A program made the translations under genes and the position numbers. From positions 15,264,017 to 15,328,016 of the forward strand of contig NC_088307.1 of assembly GCF_032854445.1 (NCBI RefSeq): 64,000 nt of DNA. The letters are read 5' to 3'. Position 1 is the stretch's first letter, and the number at the start of each line of letters is the position of its first letter. Below are positions 1 to 12,000 of this stretch, in pieces. This DNA is from Liolophura sinensis (lineage: Eukaryota; Mollusca; Polyplacophora; Chitonida; Chitonidae). The notes under the pieces were generated by a model. It saw only the letters and a list, made by a program, of their open reading frames with translations, had not been told where the DNA came from and did not search any database.

Positions 1-37
1 AAAGCTGTCACAACCTACCATGCCTAGCACATTGAAC

Positions 38-205
38 TAATAGTCTGGGCATCTGTTTGATCAGCATGTAGCTGATAGTCTGGGCACCAGTTTGATCAAC
101 ATGTAGCTGATAGTCTGGGCACCTGTTTGATCAACATGTAGCTGATAGTCTGGGCACCTGTTTGATCAACATGTAGATGATAGTCTGGGCACCTGTTTGA
201 TCCAC
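38..205. repeat. 35-bp minisatellite, about 5 copies
   Basis: The decamer TAGTCTGGGC recurs at 41, 76, 111, 146 and 181, exactly 35 bp apart, with few differences between units. The array is followed within 40 bp by a SINE tail fragment. Confidence 0.9.
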
Positions 206-239
206 AAAGCTGTAAATGTTTTACATATGTAAACATTAT

Positions 240-287
240 GAGTATGGTGTAAAACACCAATCAAATAAACAAATAAATAAATATATG
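240..287 (+). mobile_element. SINE 3' tail fragment
   Basis: The stretch contains GTGTAAAACACCAATCAAAT followed by AAATAAATAAAT. This matches the 3' end of the full-length SINE copies elsewhere in the window (for example 20646-20912). The tRNA-like head and body are absent. Confidence 0.6.
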
Positions 288-1794
288 CAAACAACACGAA
301 AGTTTGAAAATTTCATTATTTGGTATTCCAAAATTCTGAGCCCCAAACCCTCGTGAGCGTTTCCTTGTGACCAGATGAAGGCCTGCATGTTGCCAGTGCT
401 CTGTAAGATGATCCTCAGCTACAGGTAGCTCAGCTGCTGAAGCTCATTAGTCGGACAGGTAACTGAATCTGAATGCAATATACATGTATGTAATCAGAGA
501 TATTGACACCGAAAAAAGTGTGTTCATAGTACAGAGTGCGCTTCCACTGACAGGTTAAGAAAGTTTTTATTTTTTTTTTCCTTGTTTTGGAAGATTTTTT
601 AACACGTAAAGACAGAAGAAAAGAGTTATGGTAACGTTATTTCCACTTTTTGTACAGTATTTGTGGGGGATTTTTTCAGAACTGGATCTGTCGGAATGCT
701 TCCAGCTTAGTTAATCAAAGATAGGTTCAATATAATATTACATGTACCACAGCAGATGTGGTGAAATAGTTTTAGGGATATTTGACCTGGTCAACTGTAT
801 TGGTTGTGTGGAAATGTTTGTATAAGTACATTGTACGTTGTATAAATCATGGACAACAAAGCATAATGTGTGAATCCATAATGCAACCGTGCAACGTTGT
901 TAATAATCTGTTGTAGGATTTCAAAGAAACCAATTTAAATTACTGAATAGAAACTTGAACAGAAAAAAAATTAAAATTATTCAAAAATTTGGAATACTTG
1001 CGATGTGTATATTTTGCCTGTATCACATTAAGATATTTACAGTTTTATTTTATTAGCACTATACATGAATACTGCATGTATTTATAGACTGATGGGTCCT
1101 TGAGGAATTTTCTGTGATACAGAGGTACATGTATGAAAAGTTTTTGAAATAAGAATGATTCTTGCCACACTATTTGTTGTTTATTATTATTATAGTCACT
1201 TATCTAAAGCGTTGGTCCGAACACAATCAGCATTTGACCAATGTGGTTCCAGGTTCAAATCCAGCTCAGGCTGATTTGTTTGTAGTTTTATTAAAGTCAC
1301 AATGTTTTTCAGGTACATGGGGAAGGGGGCTGGTTTGCTCAGGATATTCCAGTTTTATCCACTTATAAACCTGTCTCCTGGAGCTGTACAAGTGAAAAAT
1401 TCTTGGGTATTAGCCATTTTTAATTGTTAACGCAGTACTTCCAAGAGTTGTCCAGCTTTTTGATGTTATCTGGATGACGTGCAGGAAACTGGAATGCCCA
1501 AAGTTAACCACCGTCCTTCACCAGGTACATGACATCCCTCCTGAGAAAGTCGTAGCCAAACTAACGAGAGCCTGATTTGAACTTGTGACTGTCCCATCGA
1601 GCCAACACATGTAACTGTTGGAGCCACGGAGAAACCTGAGCCCAGCTTTGAACATCATTCACGCAAATAATGAAACAATCCTAACAGTGGTAATAGGTGT
1701 CAGAATAGGTGAAGTGGTTTTAATGTCCTAGTTGCAGACCTGTAATTGTAGCCCCTGACAAATGAGTTCATATACTGTGCATGTGTTGTCTGTG
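288..1794. other. Anonymous intergenic sequence
   Basis: No convincing exon is visible. A GGTTCAAATCC motif at about 1251, followed by AGCTCAGGCTG, resembles a pol III B box and the body of the SINE family, so 1200-1430 may be a strongly decayed SINE. The rest is A/T-rich and unremarkable. Confidence 0.4.
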
Positions 1795-2816
1795 CCCTCT
1801 CACTCATTTGGCTGTAGTCTCAGTCATGACCCATGATCATGAAGCAGACTTGGTCTTCACTGATAGGTAGTGAGTCTGCCCACTCTCACTGATTTGGCTG
1901 TAGTCTCAGTCATGACCCATGATCATGAAGCAGACTTGGTCTTCACTGACCTGTAATGAGTCTGCCCACTCTCACTGATTTGGCTGTAGTCTCAGTCATG
2001 ACCCATGATCATGAAGCAGACTTGGTCTTCACTGACAGGTAGCGAGTCTACCCACTCTCACTGATTTGGCTGTAGTCTCAGTCATGAACCATGATCATGA
2101 AGCAGACTTGGTCTTCACTGACAGGTAGTGAGTCTACCCACTCTCACTGATTTGGCTGTAGTCTCAGTCATGACCCATGATCATGAAGCAGACTTGGTCT
2201 TCACTGATAGGTAGTGAGTCTGCCCACTCTCACTGATTTGGCTGTAGTCTCAGTCATGACCCATGATCATGAGGCAGACTTGGTCTTCACTGACAGGTAA
2301 TGAGCCTGCCCACTCTCACTGATTTGGCTGTAGTCTCAGTCACGACCCATGATCATGAAGCAGACTTGCTCTTCACTGATAGGTAGTGAGTCTGCCCACT
2401 CTCACTGATTTGGCTGTAGTCTCAGTCACGACCCATGATCATGAAGCAAACTTGGTCTTCACTGACAGGTAATGAGTCTACCCACTCTCACTGATTTGGC
2501 TGTAGTCTCAGTCACGACCCATGATCATGAAGTAGACTTGGTCTTCACTGACAGGTAGTGAGTCTACCCACTCTCACTGATTTGGCTGTAGTCTCAGTCA
2601 TGACCCATGATCATGAAGCAGACTTGGTCTTCACTGACAGGTAGTGAGTCTGCCCACTCTCACTGATTTGGCTGTAGTCTCAGTCATGACCCATGATCAT
2701 GAAGCAGACTTAGTCTTCACTGACAGGTAGTGAGTCTGCCCACTCTCACTGATTTGGCTGTAGTCTCAGTCATGACCCATGATCATGAAGCAGACTTGGT
2801 CTTCACTGATAGGTTT
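1795..2816. repeat. 86-bp minisatellite, about 12 copies
   Basis: The unit begins GATTTGGCTGTAGTCTCAGT and recurs every 86 bp (for example at 1891 and 1977). Copies are more than 90% alike by eye. Almost every unit holds the perfect palindrome CATGATCATG. No frame suggests coding. Confidence 0.95.
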
Positions 2817-3289
2817 TAAGTCTACACAAATTGTTGTTTTACAAGGAGAATAAATCTTTTGTTTAATGCCAAAGACTGATATAAAAATAAGTTGGAAACC
2901 ATCTACTTTATGGACTATAAGACTGCTGAAAACGTATTAATAGATGATAGGAAAATGTTCAAAGTCATTAGAAAAACATCAAGATCGAATAAATCCCATA
3001 AAACATGCAGTGTTTGATTTAAGTTTTTCCACAAAACTCTCCTCATTTTGTGCACCTGCACAAGACACTGACAAATACGATCAGGTTTGTTCCCTTTATA
3101 AAGGATATGACACCATTACTGTTAGTTAAGTATTCAATGACAATTTAAATGGGATTATGTAGTAATTTATTGATTTCAGCAGGTACATGTCTTAAGTGAT
3201 ATGTGTCAAAAATATACATCATAATTCTGTAAATATGTCTTTTGCTATGCAGTCCTATTTGATCAGGGTCAGCACATACCTTACCATAG
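2817..3289. other. Anonymous intergenic sequence
   Basis: There is a 61-codon open stretch at 2944-3129, but it has no splice context or recognisable motif. I see nothing else here. Confidence 0.4.
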
Positions 3290-4260
3290 TACATGTTACA
3301 TAAAACATATCAAAAATCACAGTGTCACATATTTGCCATGTGAATCAAATCAAAAATCATACAACAAGCTGCATAAAACAAATCAAAAAAGTCATATTTA
3401 TAGCACATTCAGTATAAAACAGATTCAGTACATAATCAAATTACAGATGTTGTACAAAACACATTAAATATCATAGTGCTGTATAAAACAGATCAAATAT
3501 CAAACTATTTAGCATGCTGTATAAAACAGACAAAATACATTATACAAGCTATACATCAAGACATCAAATCTCACACTGTATTCTGTACAAAACCAACCAA
3601 ATATCACATCATACATGTACATGCTGTATAAAACCGATCAAATATCACCTTACATAATCTGTACAAAACAGAGCAAATATCACATTATATAAGCTGTACA
3701 AAACAGAGTAAATATCACATTATATATGCTGTATAAAACAGACCAAATATCAAATCATACATGCTGTATAAAACAGACCAAATATCAAATCATACATGCT
3801 GTATAAAACAGACCAAATTTCACCTTATATAAGCTGTACAAAACAGAGCAAACATCACATCATATATGCTGTATAAAACAGACCAAATATCACATTATAC
3901 AGGCTGTATAAAACAGACCAAATATCAAATCATACATGCTGTATAAAACAGACCAAATTTCACCTTATATAAGCTGTACAAAACAGAGCGAATATCACAT
4001 CATATATGCTGTATAAAACAGGCCAAATATCACATTATACAGGCTGTATAAAACAGGCCAAATATCACATTATACATGCTGTATAAAACAGACCAAATAT
4101 CACATCATACACGCTGTATAAAATAATCTTGCAAAAGTCAAATTGTAAGTGCTCAAAAAAAAAAAAAAACCCGATAAAATAGCGGATTTGCCACAAAATA
4201 TATCTCATAATACATGCAGAATAAGACCAATCAAATATCATTATCACCTATCATTTTGTA
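3290..4260. repeat. Degenerate minisatellite of about 35 bp
   Basis: Units of the form GCTGTATAAAACAGACCAAA plus TATCACAT recur about every 35 bp for nearly 1 kb. Similarity is highest in 3690-4120. Two main unit variants (GTATAAAACAGACC and GTACAAAACAGAGC) alternate in places, suggesting higher-order duplication. A poly-A run interrupts it near 4155. Confidence 0.9.
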
Positions 4261-4734
4261 TAAAACAAATAAAATATTAAATTATTGCCTGTAGCACCAA
4301 TACAACCACATATGTAAGACAATCATGAATCCTAAATAAATATTTTGTAATAATACATTTATGTAAACCTAAAAACCTGGGTAGTAGTGAAAGATAGTGT
4401 TTTATACTTCAATAAGAAATCCAACAAATAGAATGGTTCCATTCATACCAATAACAGTACACATTTGTGATACTCAACAGTATAACATGCTGACGTATGC
4501 ATATTTATAAACCTTATGAATTCATCAATATCACCACACGCACAAGAGTGTGAAATCTCAGTCATACATAAAACTCAACAGTTATACCAAGTATACTTTT
4601 CTCAAACAATTCTGCACATGAAAGAAGACTTAGTCACGTTAACTCATTTAGTGCTTGTTAACCATGTTTCAAAATTTTCATCTAATGCCATTCACAATCC
4701 TACATGGCATTTAAATACAGCTTAAAATTCTAAA

Positions 4735-4960
4735 TGCCTTCATGTAATGCTGGTTTACCACCTATCATCACGTCATGTAATGCTGATTTACCACCTACAT
4801 GTATCATCACGTCATGTAGTGTTGGTTTACCACCTATCGTCGCTTCATGTAATGCTGGTTTACCATCTATCATCACGTCATGTAGTGTTGGTTTACCATC
4901 TATCGTTGATTCGTTAGTGATGATGGTTTACCACCCTTCCTACTTTCATTTAGCACAGGT
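4735..4960. repeat. 33-bp minisatellite, 6-7 copies
   Basis: The unit resembles CATGTAATGCTGGTTTACCA plus CCTATCATCACGT. The 33-bp period keeps one frame open over the array, giving an 85-codon open reading frame that I regard as a by-product of the repeat. Confidence 0.85.
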
Positions 4961-5265
4961 TTACCAACCTTTAAAATTCTTTACTACTTAGAATTGAGTT
5001 AAAAGTATGAAAATGCATCTTCATACAAGACGATCCTGTGTAAATAATCTCATTAAACATACTAACAAAAGGATAACAATGCATATTGATTACAATTTAA
5101 TCAGCCGAGCATCATATGTTAAGTTCCAAAAGTCTAGAATGGTACAGTGTATGTAAAATCTTTGGTCAATTGGACTTTTAAAAAAACTACCCAGTGAGAT
5201 CATAGAGTACAAAAATTTACTTGGTATGGTATTTGTTCCTTTTTTTGTGTTTTTTTTAGCTAAAT

Positions 5266-5271
5266 TTTATT
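5266..5271 (-). terminator. Candidate polyadenylation signal for the kinase gene
   Basis: AATAAA on the minus strand (TTTATT on plus) lies about 0.9 kb downstream of the stop codon at 6161-6163. It is the first exact match I found below the stop. The 5272-6160 stretch would then be 3' UTR. It has no other visible feature. Confidence 0.3.
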
Positions 5272-6160
5272 GCAGCAATTTTTAATTTTTTTTTTCTCCT
5301 TTTGGTGTCTTTGATTCCTGTTATATCTTCTAAATGTGCATGTATCAAAGTAAGAACTGATTAGTTAAACCTTAGACATATATTAAACCCAGGTATATGT
5401 ATGCATACCATTAAAAAAACATGAGGTCGCATCTCCATTTTCTGCCATATAGATTCATGTATTTAAATTCTTTATGTGAATTACAATCACCCCTGGCCTT
5501 ATATATTGGAACATCACACCTCCTTGAAAATTATGGTATAAATTTTTCCATTATGTCTAGCATGCTTGGTATTTAATTTATCCACCGATGAACTGTACAT
5601 GTAACAGGTACACAATACAGCTTGCTTCCAACAAATAAAGGCATGAATGATATGACAGCATGCCAAGTGTAGATATTAGGTAAATGCACATTTGCCTCAG
5701 AAAATGTCAAAGAAAGCATATAAAAAATTTTGTCAAAAAATAAATACAATTAAGACAGATTTCTTCCTCTTGTCAATTTATATGCAATTAAAATATGCCC
5801 AAAATTCAATGGAATTTACGCTGAAACACCCTTGATCTTGACTGACAAAAAAACAATGTATAACATACAGCCTATCTCATAGAGTTAAAAAATGTCTTGG
5901 TCAAAGTTACGAGGTGAGGTCTGTATAACACTGAAAAATTTCTATACTTACTAGTATACAGGTGATTCTTTTCTGAAATCTGGTCAGGGAAGACAAATAA
6001 CAAATAACAGCTGCCCCCAATCCACTATGTATCCATGATTTAATATGTCTATGTGACATTGCTAAGCTGTGACTGATATGCAGATTTTGTCTGATTTCTT
6101 GAACTGTTGTTTGGGATATCTTGACATTTGAATCCCATAAGCAAAAGTTTGACCTTAGCG

Positions 6161-9073
6161 TCAGTGCTGGTTGAAAATAGCCACAAGCGCTGCTGTGATG
6201 CCGTCCAGGCATGTCCTCTGCTGTGGATCCTCAACAAGGGCCGCCTGGGCCACGATACCAAGTCCTGTCACGCCTGATATTGTGGCAATGTCCAGCAACA
6301 GGACACCCAGGCCCCAAATATCCGATAGGACGGAGGTTGGTGCCCCATGTTTGACCTCCGGGGCGATGTGTCTCAGTGGGTGAAGTTCCTCTGCTGTGAA
6401 GTTGTATGTAATTCCGTGGTGAAATGTTGAAATCCCAAGGTCTATCAGTTTTACCAAAGGATGTCCTGACATGTCTACGAGTACGTTATTGCACTTTAAG
6501 TCATTGAATATCACCTTTTTTGCATGAACTTGCCTAAGGCCCTTTACCAGCTGAATACATATGCTCAGCCAGTCCTTTTGGTTGATGTGGTATTGGGCAC
6601 CATGCATTATGTCTGCCAGTGTTGTTCCTCTCCCAAACAGTTCTGACACAAGGCAGATGATGGGCTGGCTGCCTTCGCCAATGTCCATAAACCCGTAGAA
6701 TTTTGGAAAGACGTCTGTGTCCTGGAGAAACTGCATCATCTTCCCTTCCCTTATCACACTCTCAAGGTCTTCCCGTAGATACTTTTTGATAGCCACCTCT
6801 ACAATTGGGCCCTCTGGGGACTTATAAAATGCTGCCTCTACGCTGCCAAAAGATCCCGCCCCAAGCACCCAGTTTGAGCCGTCATCCAACAGTTGCACCT
6901 CAGTGTCCTCTTTCATAATAACAGGCACTCCCACGTCAGGAACTTGGTACCCACTGGCATCTTGATACAGTCCTTGCTGTAAATGGTCTACAGGATCACC
7001 ACCAGCTGCTCCATCTACTACACCTTCTAAAGTTAACCGCTTAATTTTATATCTGGTTGATGTGGTTTGAGTAGTACACCTGTTCACACATGCCTGTCCT
7101 CTGCCTGGAGTGATCAAAACATGCAGGGTGTTCCCCCAGTCTGTAGTGCCACGCACATCTCCGGTATCCGGTGCATTTATACACCTGGGTTGGGAATCCA
7201 GGAAGTCCTCAACATACACAACATCTGACTGGACATCTTGGGATTCGATCGCATGACTGTTGCACGTGTTGTTATCATATGATATTATATTCCTCGTAAC
7301 TAATGAGTGGCTCAGGAAATATGGTTGGTGCTGCTGGAGAAAAGAGCTGGAGGGATTATCATGATGGTCTTGGTTTTGCAGCTGAGTGTTGGAGGCATAT
7401 CTACTGGCTCTGGCCTGTTCCTGAGGCAGAAGCTGGCTTAACTGGGCTGTAAAGCTGTCCTCATGCTGTTCACAGCTTTTTTGCTGACTTTCACAGTAAT
7501 CACTAGGTCGTGGTGCTAACTCACAGGCCTGGCTGAAGTCAATGGCTTCTTCCCAAACAGAACTGTAAGGAGTATGGTCTTTGTCTGTCTCACTTTTGAT
7601 ATAACCCCGTAAGTTCAGGGCATGGCCACTTCGGTCCGGCATGTCATGATCAAGAAGGAAAAAGTCAGGAATGCTGAGGGACTGAGTGAGCCAAAAGCTG
7701 CCGGGAAGAGGAATGTTTGTCTGGCTGTGAGGATGTGTAACCTCTTTTGGCTGTGCGGCATCCATTGATTGGCTGGAGATAACTGGCTCTTCACATCCCT
7801 CCATGGCATCTTGGATGTCCCTCCAGATAGCTGACTCTGTGCTGTAGTTTAGTGTCACCGACTGTGCACTGGCTTCTTCAGGGTGGTTCAGTCCCTTGTT
7901 ACCATGATTACTCTGAGACACAATCAGCTCTGAGGCTGTGCCTACCATTTCTTGCACTGATTCAACTTCTGCGGTGACTGTTGACATCTGGGTCTCTTGA
8001 CCAGCTGATGTCATTTCTTCGCAGGCAAATTCCAGCCAAGGATCTGGCTGGGGTTGACGTTGCAATGGGCTCATCTTGTAGGAGTTCTCTATGATGCACA
8101 AAAACTGCCGAACCTTATTGTCAATGTCACTGAACTTGCTGAGAACTGTGCTCTCTTTGTGGATGAGTTTCTGGACCAGACACACTATCTGTCCTCTCAA
8201 GTATGCTGGATCTCTATTCTCAGCCTGAGCTTCCTCCTCTGTTTGTGTAGACATGGCTGTGGTGAACAGCTCATATTGGGTGCCCTGGGTCTTGGTGGCA
8301 CACCCAGCCTGGGTGCTGGTAGTTTTCATGTCCACAATAGCTTGCGCAGAAGCACTGATTGTATCCACCATGACCTGTACCCCAGCAGATCGCAGAGATG
8401 GCCCAGCCTGTGTGCTTGAAGTGACTACCTCTGAATGACACTGAATCCCCAATGAAGTTGTTTCCTTGACAGCTTGGACTGCCAGTTCTCGGGTTTCCAG
8501 GTCATGCTGTGTGCTAGTTGAGATCACCTGTAGTCTGGACTGGCTGGATGTTGTTGTCATCAAGCCATCTTCAACCATGTCATACTGAGTCGCTCTGTCT
8601 ACGCTCTGCTTCTCCGAGGTGTCCTCCATTACTGAGCCTGCCTGGCAGCTATTCTCAGGTATTTGTGAAGTTGGAAGGTCATCACTACGTTGACATGATT
8701 CACCGTCATAGTGCTCATCTGTGGACGTTGACGAAGAGCTCATACAAACCAAAGCACTAGGCTGGTTATCCACAACATGTACATACTTTACTGCTGTCAG
8801 TGTTTCTGGCCTGTGGGAAAGGGCGTAGGACTTGACAGGGGATGCAGCCTCTTCTACCTCCGGCACAAACTCTGGCAGACACAGGCTATGGTTTGCCTGT
8901 CTGAGGATTTGCATCATCGTTTCATGTGACTGTACAATAGTCTTTGTGGTGCTGCTAGGGGGTGAGGAGCGCCCTGAGCAGCACAATGATGAAGGACAAA
9001 AATTTACTGATCTTTCAGTAAAATGCCTGACTACATTTCGCAGCCTAGGCAGCCATCCATGTCTTAGAACCTC
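6161..9073 (-). CDS. Large terminal exon of the kinase gene
   Basis: This is a single open exon of 2913 bases ending in TGA at 6163-6161. The open frame runs back to an in-frame ATG at 9109. The twelve codons before 9073 read like a polypyrimidine tract and acceptor (hydrophobic residues FHFIFLLQ), so the true exon start is taken as GAG at 9073. The N-terminal two thirds are unlike any domain I know. The C-terminal part is a protein kinase with an unusual FND in place of HRD. Confidence 0.9.
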   Translation of the reverse strand, partial: EVLRHGWLPRLRNVVRHFTERSVNFCPSSLCCSGRSSPPSSTTKTIVQSHETMMQILRQANHSLCLPEFVPEVEEAASPVKSYALSHRPETLTAVKYVHVVDNQPSALVCMSSSSTSTDEHYDGESCQRSDDLPTSQIPENSCQAGSVMEDTSEKQSVDRATQYDMVEDGLMTTTSSQSRLQVISTSTQHDLETRELAVQAVKETTSLGIQCHSEVVTSSTQAGPSLRSAGVQVMVDTISASAQAIVDMKTTSTQAGCATKTQGTQYELFTTAMSTQTEEEAQAENRDPAYLRGQIVCLVQKLIHKESTVLSKFSDIDNKVRQFLCIIENSYKMSPLQRQPQPDPWLEFACEEMTSAGQETQMSTVTAEVESVQEMVGTASELIVSQSNHGNKGLNHPEEASAQSVTLNYSTESAIWRDIQDAMEGCEEPVISSQSMDAAQPKEVTHPHSQTNIPLPGSFWLTQSLSIPDFFLLDHDMPDRSGHALNLRGYIKSETDKDHTPYSSVWEEAIDFSQACELAPRPSDYCESQQKSCEQHEDSFTAQLSQLLPQEQARASRYASNTQLQNQDHHDNPSSSFLQQHQPYFLSHSLVTRNIISYDNNTCNSHAIESQDVQSDVVYVEDFLDSQPRCINAPDTGDVRGTTDWGNTLHVLITPGRGQACVNRCTTQTTSTRYKIKRLTLEGVVDGAAGGDPVDHLQQGLYQDASGYQVPDVGVPVIMKEDTEVQLLDDGSNWVLGAGSFGSVEAAFYKSPEGPIVEVAIKKYLREDLESVIREGKMMQFLQDTDVFPKFYGFMDIGEGSQPIICLVSELFGRGTTLADIMHGAQYHINQKDWLSICIQLVKGLRQVHAKKVIFNDLKCNNVLVDMSGHPLVKLIDLGISTFHHGITYNFTAEELHPLRHIAPEVKHGAPTSVLSDIWGLGVLLLDIATISGVTGLGIVAQAALVEDPQQRTCLDGITAALVAIFNQH

Positions 9074-12000
9074 CTGTAACAAAAAAATAAAATGGAACAA
9101 AATATACATGTATATATACGTAAGAATGAGAAAACCTTCTCAATTTTGTACATCATTGCATGCCAACAGCAATTTCAAGCTGCCTCAAAGCCAGGAAACC
9201 TGGATTATACCAAAGAATTTAAAAATGGTACTTGTTGCTCTCTTGCTTGGCACTTAGCACTGAGAGGTTAGAGCAATGAAACAGGACTGGTTAGCCTGGT
9301 GTCTGTATGACGTGACTGGTGTCTTCAGCATGATACTGCCACAAGAACACACAGTACACACACTTAATGACTCTAGTTGTCACATGACTGAAGCGTTTTT
9401 AAGTAAGATGTAAAACTCCAAGCATACAGGATACTCCAACTGCAGTCAGAATAAAATGACACAGAGCAGGGAGAAGGTTTTTTTCTTGTACCTGTTCTTC
9501 ACATCAGAAAATTCTACATTTTACTTACATGTACATACATACGTCACATAAGCCACCCTAGGAGGGTTATAGTCAATTTACAACAATAAGTCATTTTCCT
9601 ATTGTTTTCTTTGCTCAATTTTAGTTGGTTTCATTGAGAGATACAGTAGTTAGAAAACAAATGGTGGGAGCACTGATGAAATAAAGGATATATTCTGTTC
9701 TGAACAAATGGTGGGAGCACTGATGAAATAAAGGATATATTCTGTTCGGAACAAATGGTGGGAGCACTGATGAAATAAAGGATATATTCTGTTCTGAACA
9801 AATGGTGGGAGCACTGATGAAATAAAGGATATATTCTGTTCTGAACAAATGGTGGGAGCATTGATGAAATAAAGGATGTATTCTGTTCTGAACAAATGGT
9901 GGGAGCACTGATGAAATAAAGGATATATTCTGTTCGGAACAAATGGTGGGAGCACTGATGAAATAAAGGATATATTCTGTTCTGAACAAATGGTGGGAGC
10001 ACTGATGAAATAAAGGATATATTCTGTTCTGAACAAATGGTGGGAGCACTGATGAAATAAAGGATATATTCTGTTCTGAACAAATGGTGGGAGCATTGAT
10101 GAAATAAAGGATATATTCTGTTCTGAACAAATGGTGGGAGCATTGATGAAATAAAGGATGTATTCTGTTCTGAACAAATGGTGGGAGCACTGATGAAATA
10201 AAGGATGTATTCTGTTCTGAACAAATGGTGGGAGCACTGATGAAATAAAGGATGTATTCTGTTCTGAAAGTAATCTTACTACAGAATTTAATGTCTTGCC
10301 CCCAAAATTTGTGCCCCTTACATGTATTTCCTGACAATAAGCCTAATAATGTGCCTGATGTCAGCATTAAATCCATAAATATAACTCTTATGTATACCTA
10401 CATATGTATAATGTCTGGCTGTTGTAATGTTTAAAATAGGAAGAAAACAGTCCATGTAAAAATGCTAACAAAATGGGATACAGGCAGGAATCCGAAGTGA
10501 GACAAATGATGTATGTCATTTCAGTGATGCTGGAAATGCAGGGTCAACAGTGCGGTGTCACACTGGGTACACGGAATATGTCACGGATGAAATCGCAGAA
10601 CGCCACATGTTTTACATCGCGCAAACAAAAGACTTGTGACGTGCAAGTCCTCATTCACACTAGCACCACATTTTGTGAGAGGAAAATCTGCCGGTATTCC
10701 CTTGCATTTGTAAAACCTGTATTTAAAACTTACAACGGTGGACAGTTCAAGGAAAATAGGCTGTTGTTATGTTACTATATAGGTTATTATCTTTTATAAA
10801 CCTGAGAATCTGGGAGCCACAAGTTATTAGGAAAAGGTTACATGGAAATCACCCTGTACCCAGCACAAAGGTATAAAAGAGTATTATTTTACTCAACATG
10901 ATACTGTCAGAATCAACGTACATGTTGACAGGAAAAGTCTTCTAAGGCAGTGACACAAAAATGTTTTATTTTTTGATACAAATTATGCAATGCGACATAC
11001 TGTAAATTTTCAACAGAACTGTCACATAGGAGAAAGATGTTGTAGAATCAAACTCAGCATTTATATTTATTTATTCATGACTGTTTTTTTAATGCCATGC
11101 TCAATGGTGCTCAAAGCCAGAACCAAATAATAAAGGTGCATTATGGCAGGGATAATTACACAACATTGATCAGTTTCCTGGGTGCATCATTCAGAATAGG
11201 CCTAACCCACCCACATTTGGCAAATAACTGGCCAGTTTTCAGCGAACGACATACGGTACATTATAGTGGTGGAAGGCAATAAGTGAACTTGCAGTGTACA
11301 TATTGTATATATGACCACTGCAGAGAAAAGGGGCTATAGACCATTTCTTGCCAAAAAGGGGCCTCCGTGGCTCAGTTGGTTAGCGCGCTAGCCTACGTAA
11401 TGACCCAGGAGTCTCTCACCAATGCGGTCGCTGTGAGTTCAAGTCCAGCTCATGCTGGCTTCCTCTCCGGCCGTAAATGGGAAGGTCTGTCAGTAACCTG
11501 CGGATGGTCGTGGGTTTCCCCCGGCTGTGCTCGGTTTCCTGCCACCATAATGCTGGCCACTCTCGTATAAGTGAAATATTCTTGAGTACGGCGTTATACA
11601 CCAATCAAATAAATTGAATTTTATTATGTAGCTAATGTTTTTACCATATCTCAAAAAGATGACAAAAAACAAATGGAGATTCAGAATCACTCGGCCAACT
11701 ACGTCAGAGTAACAACAAAGAAATTAAATTTCAAAAGTAGTTGAGACGTCACAACTTCAACTAATGTCGAGCTTCACCAATTTTTATCGTAAGTGTACAA
11801 TTTCCTGATTGTATCGATTGTACCTCATAACTATCTACCAGCAGATCAAATTTTAGAACAATCCCTTCAGTGTTTCTTGAGAAGATGTTTAAGGGGTTTG
11901 GTATAAAATCCAATATGGTCGCCAAACCAAAAAACAGGACTACATGCAGCTGCGTGCACAATTTCAGGTATAGGGGAATTTTATTGCAAAATTTCAAGTC

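Noticed and set aside
1795-2816. CRISPR-like array because of regular spacing and palindromes
   Set aside because: The whole 86-bp unit is conserved with no variable spacers, and the genome is an animal's.
9074-9109. ATG at 9109 as the start of the kinase protein
   Set aside because: The twelve codons before 9073 are a typical pyrimidine-rich acceptor region ending TTACAG, and the ATG context is poor.
9621-10376. Open frames of 251, 197 and 195 codons on the minus strand
   Set aside because: They are three frames of the same 47-bp minisatellite. No start context or splice signals support translation.
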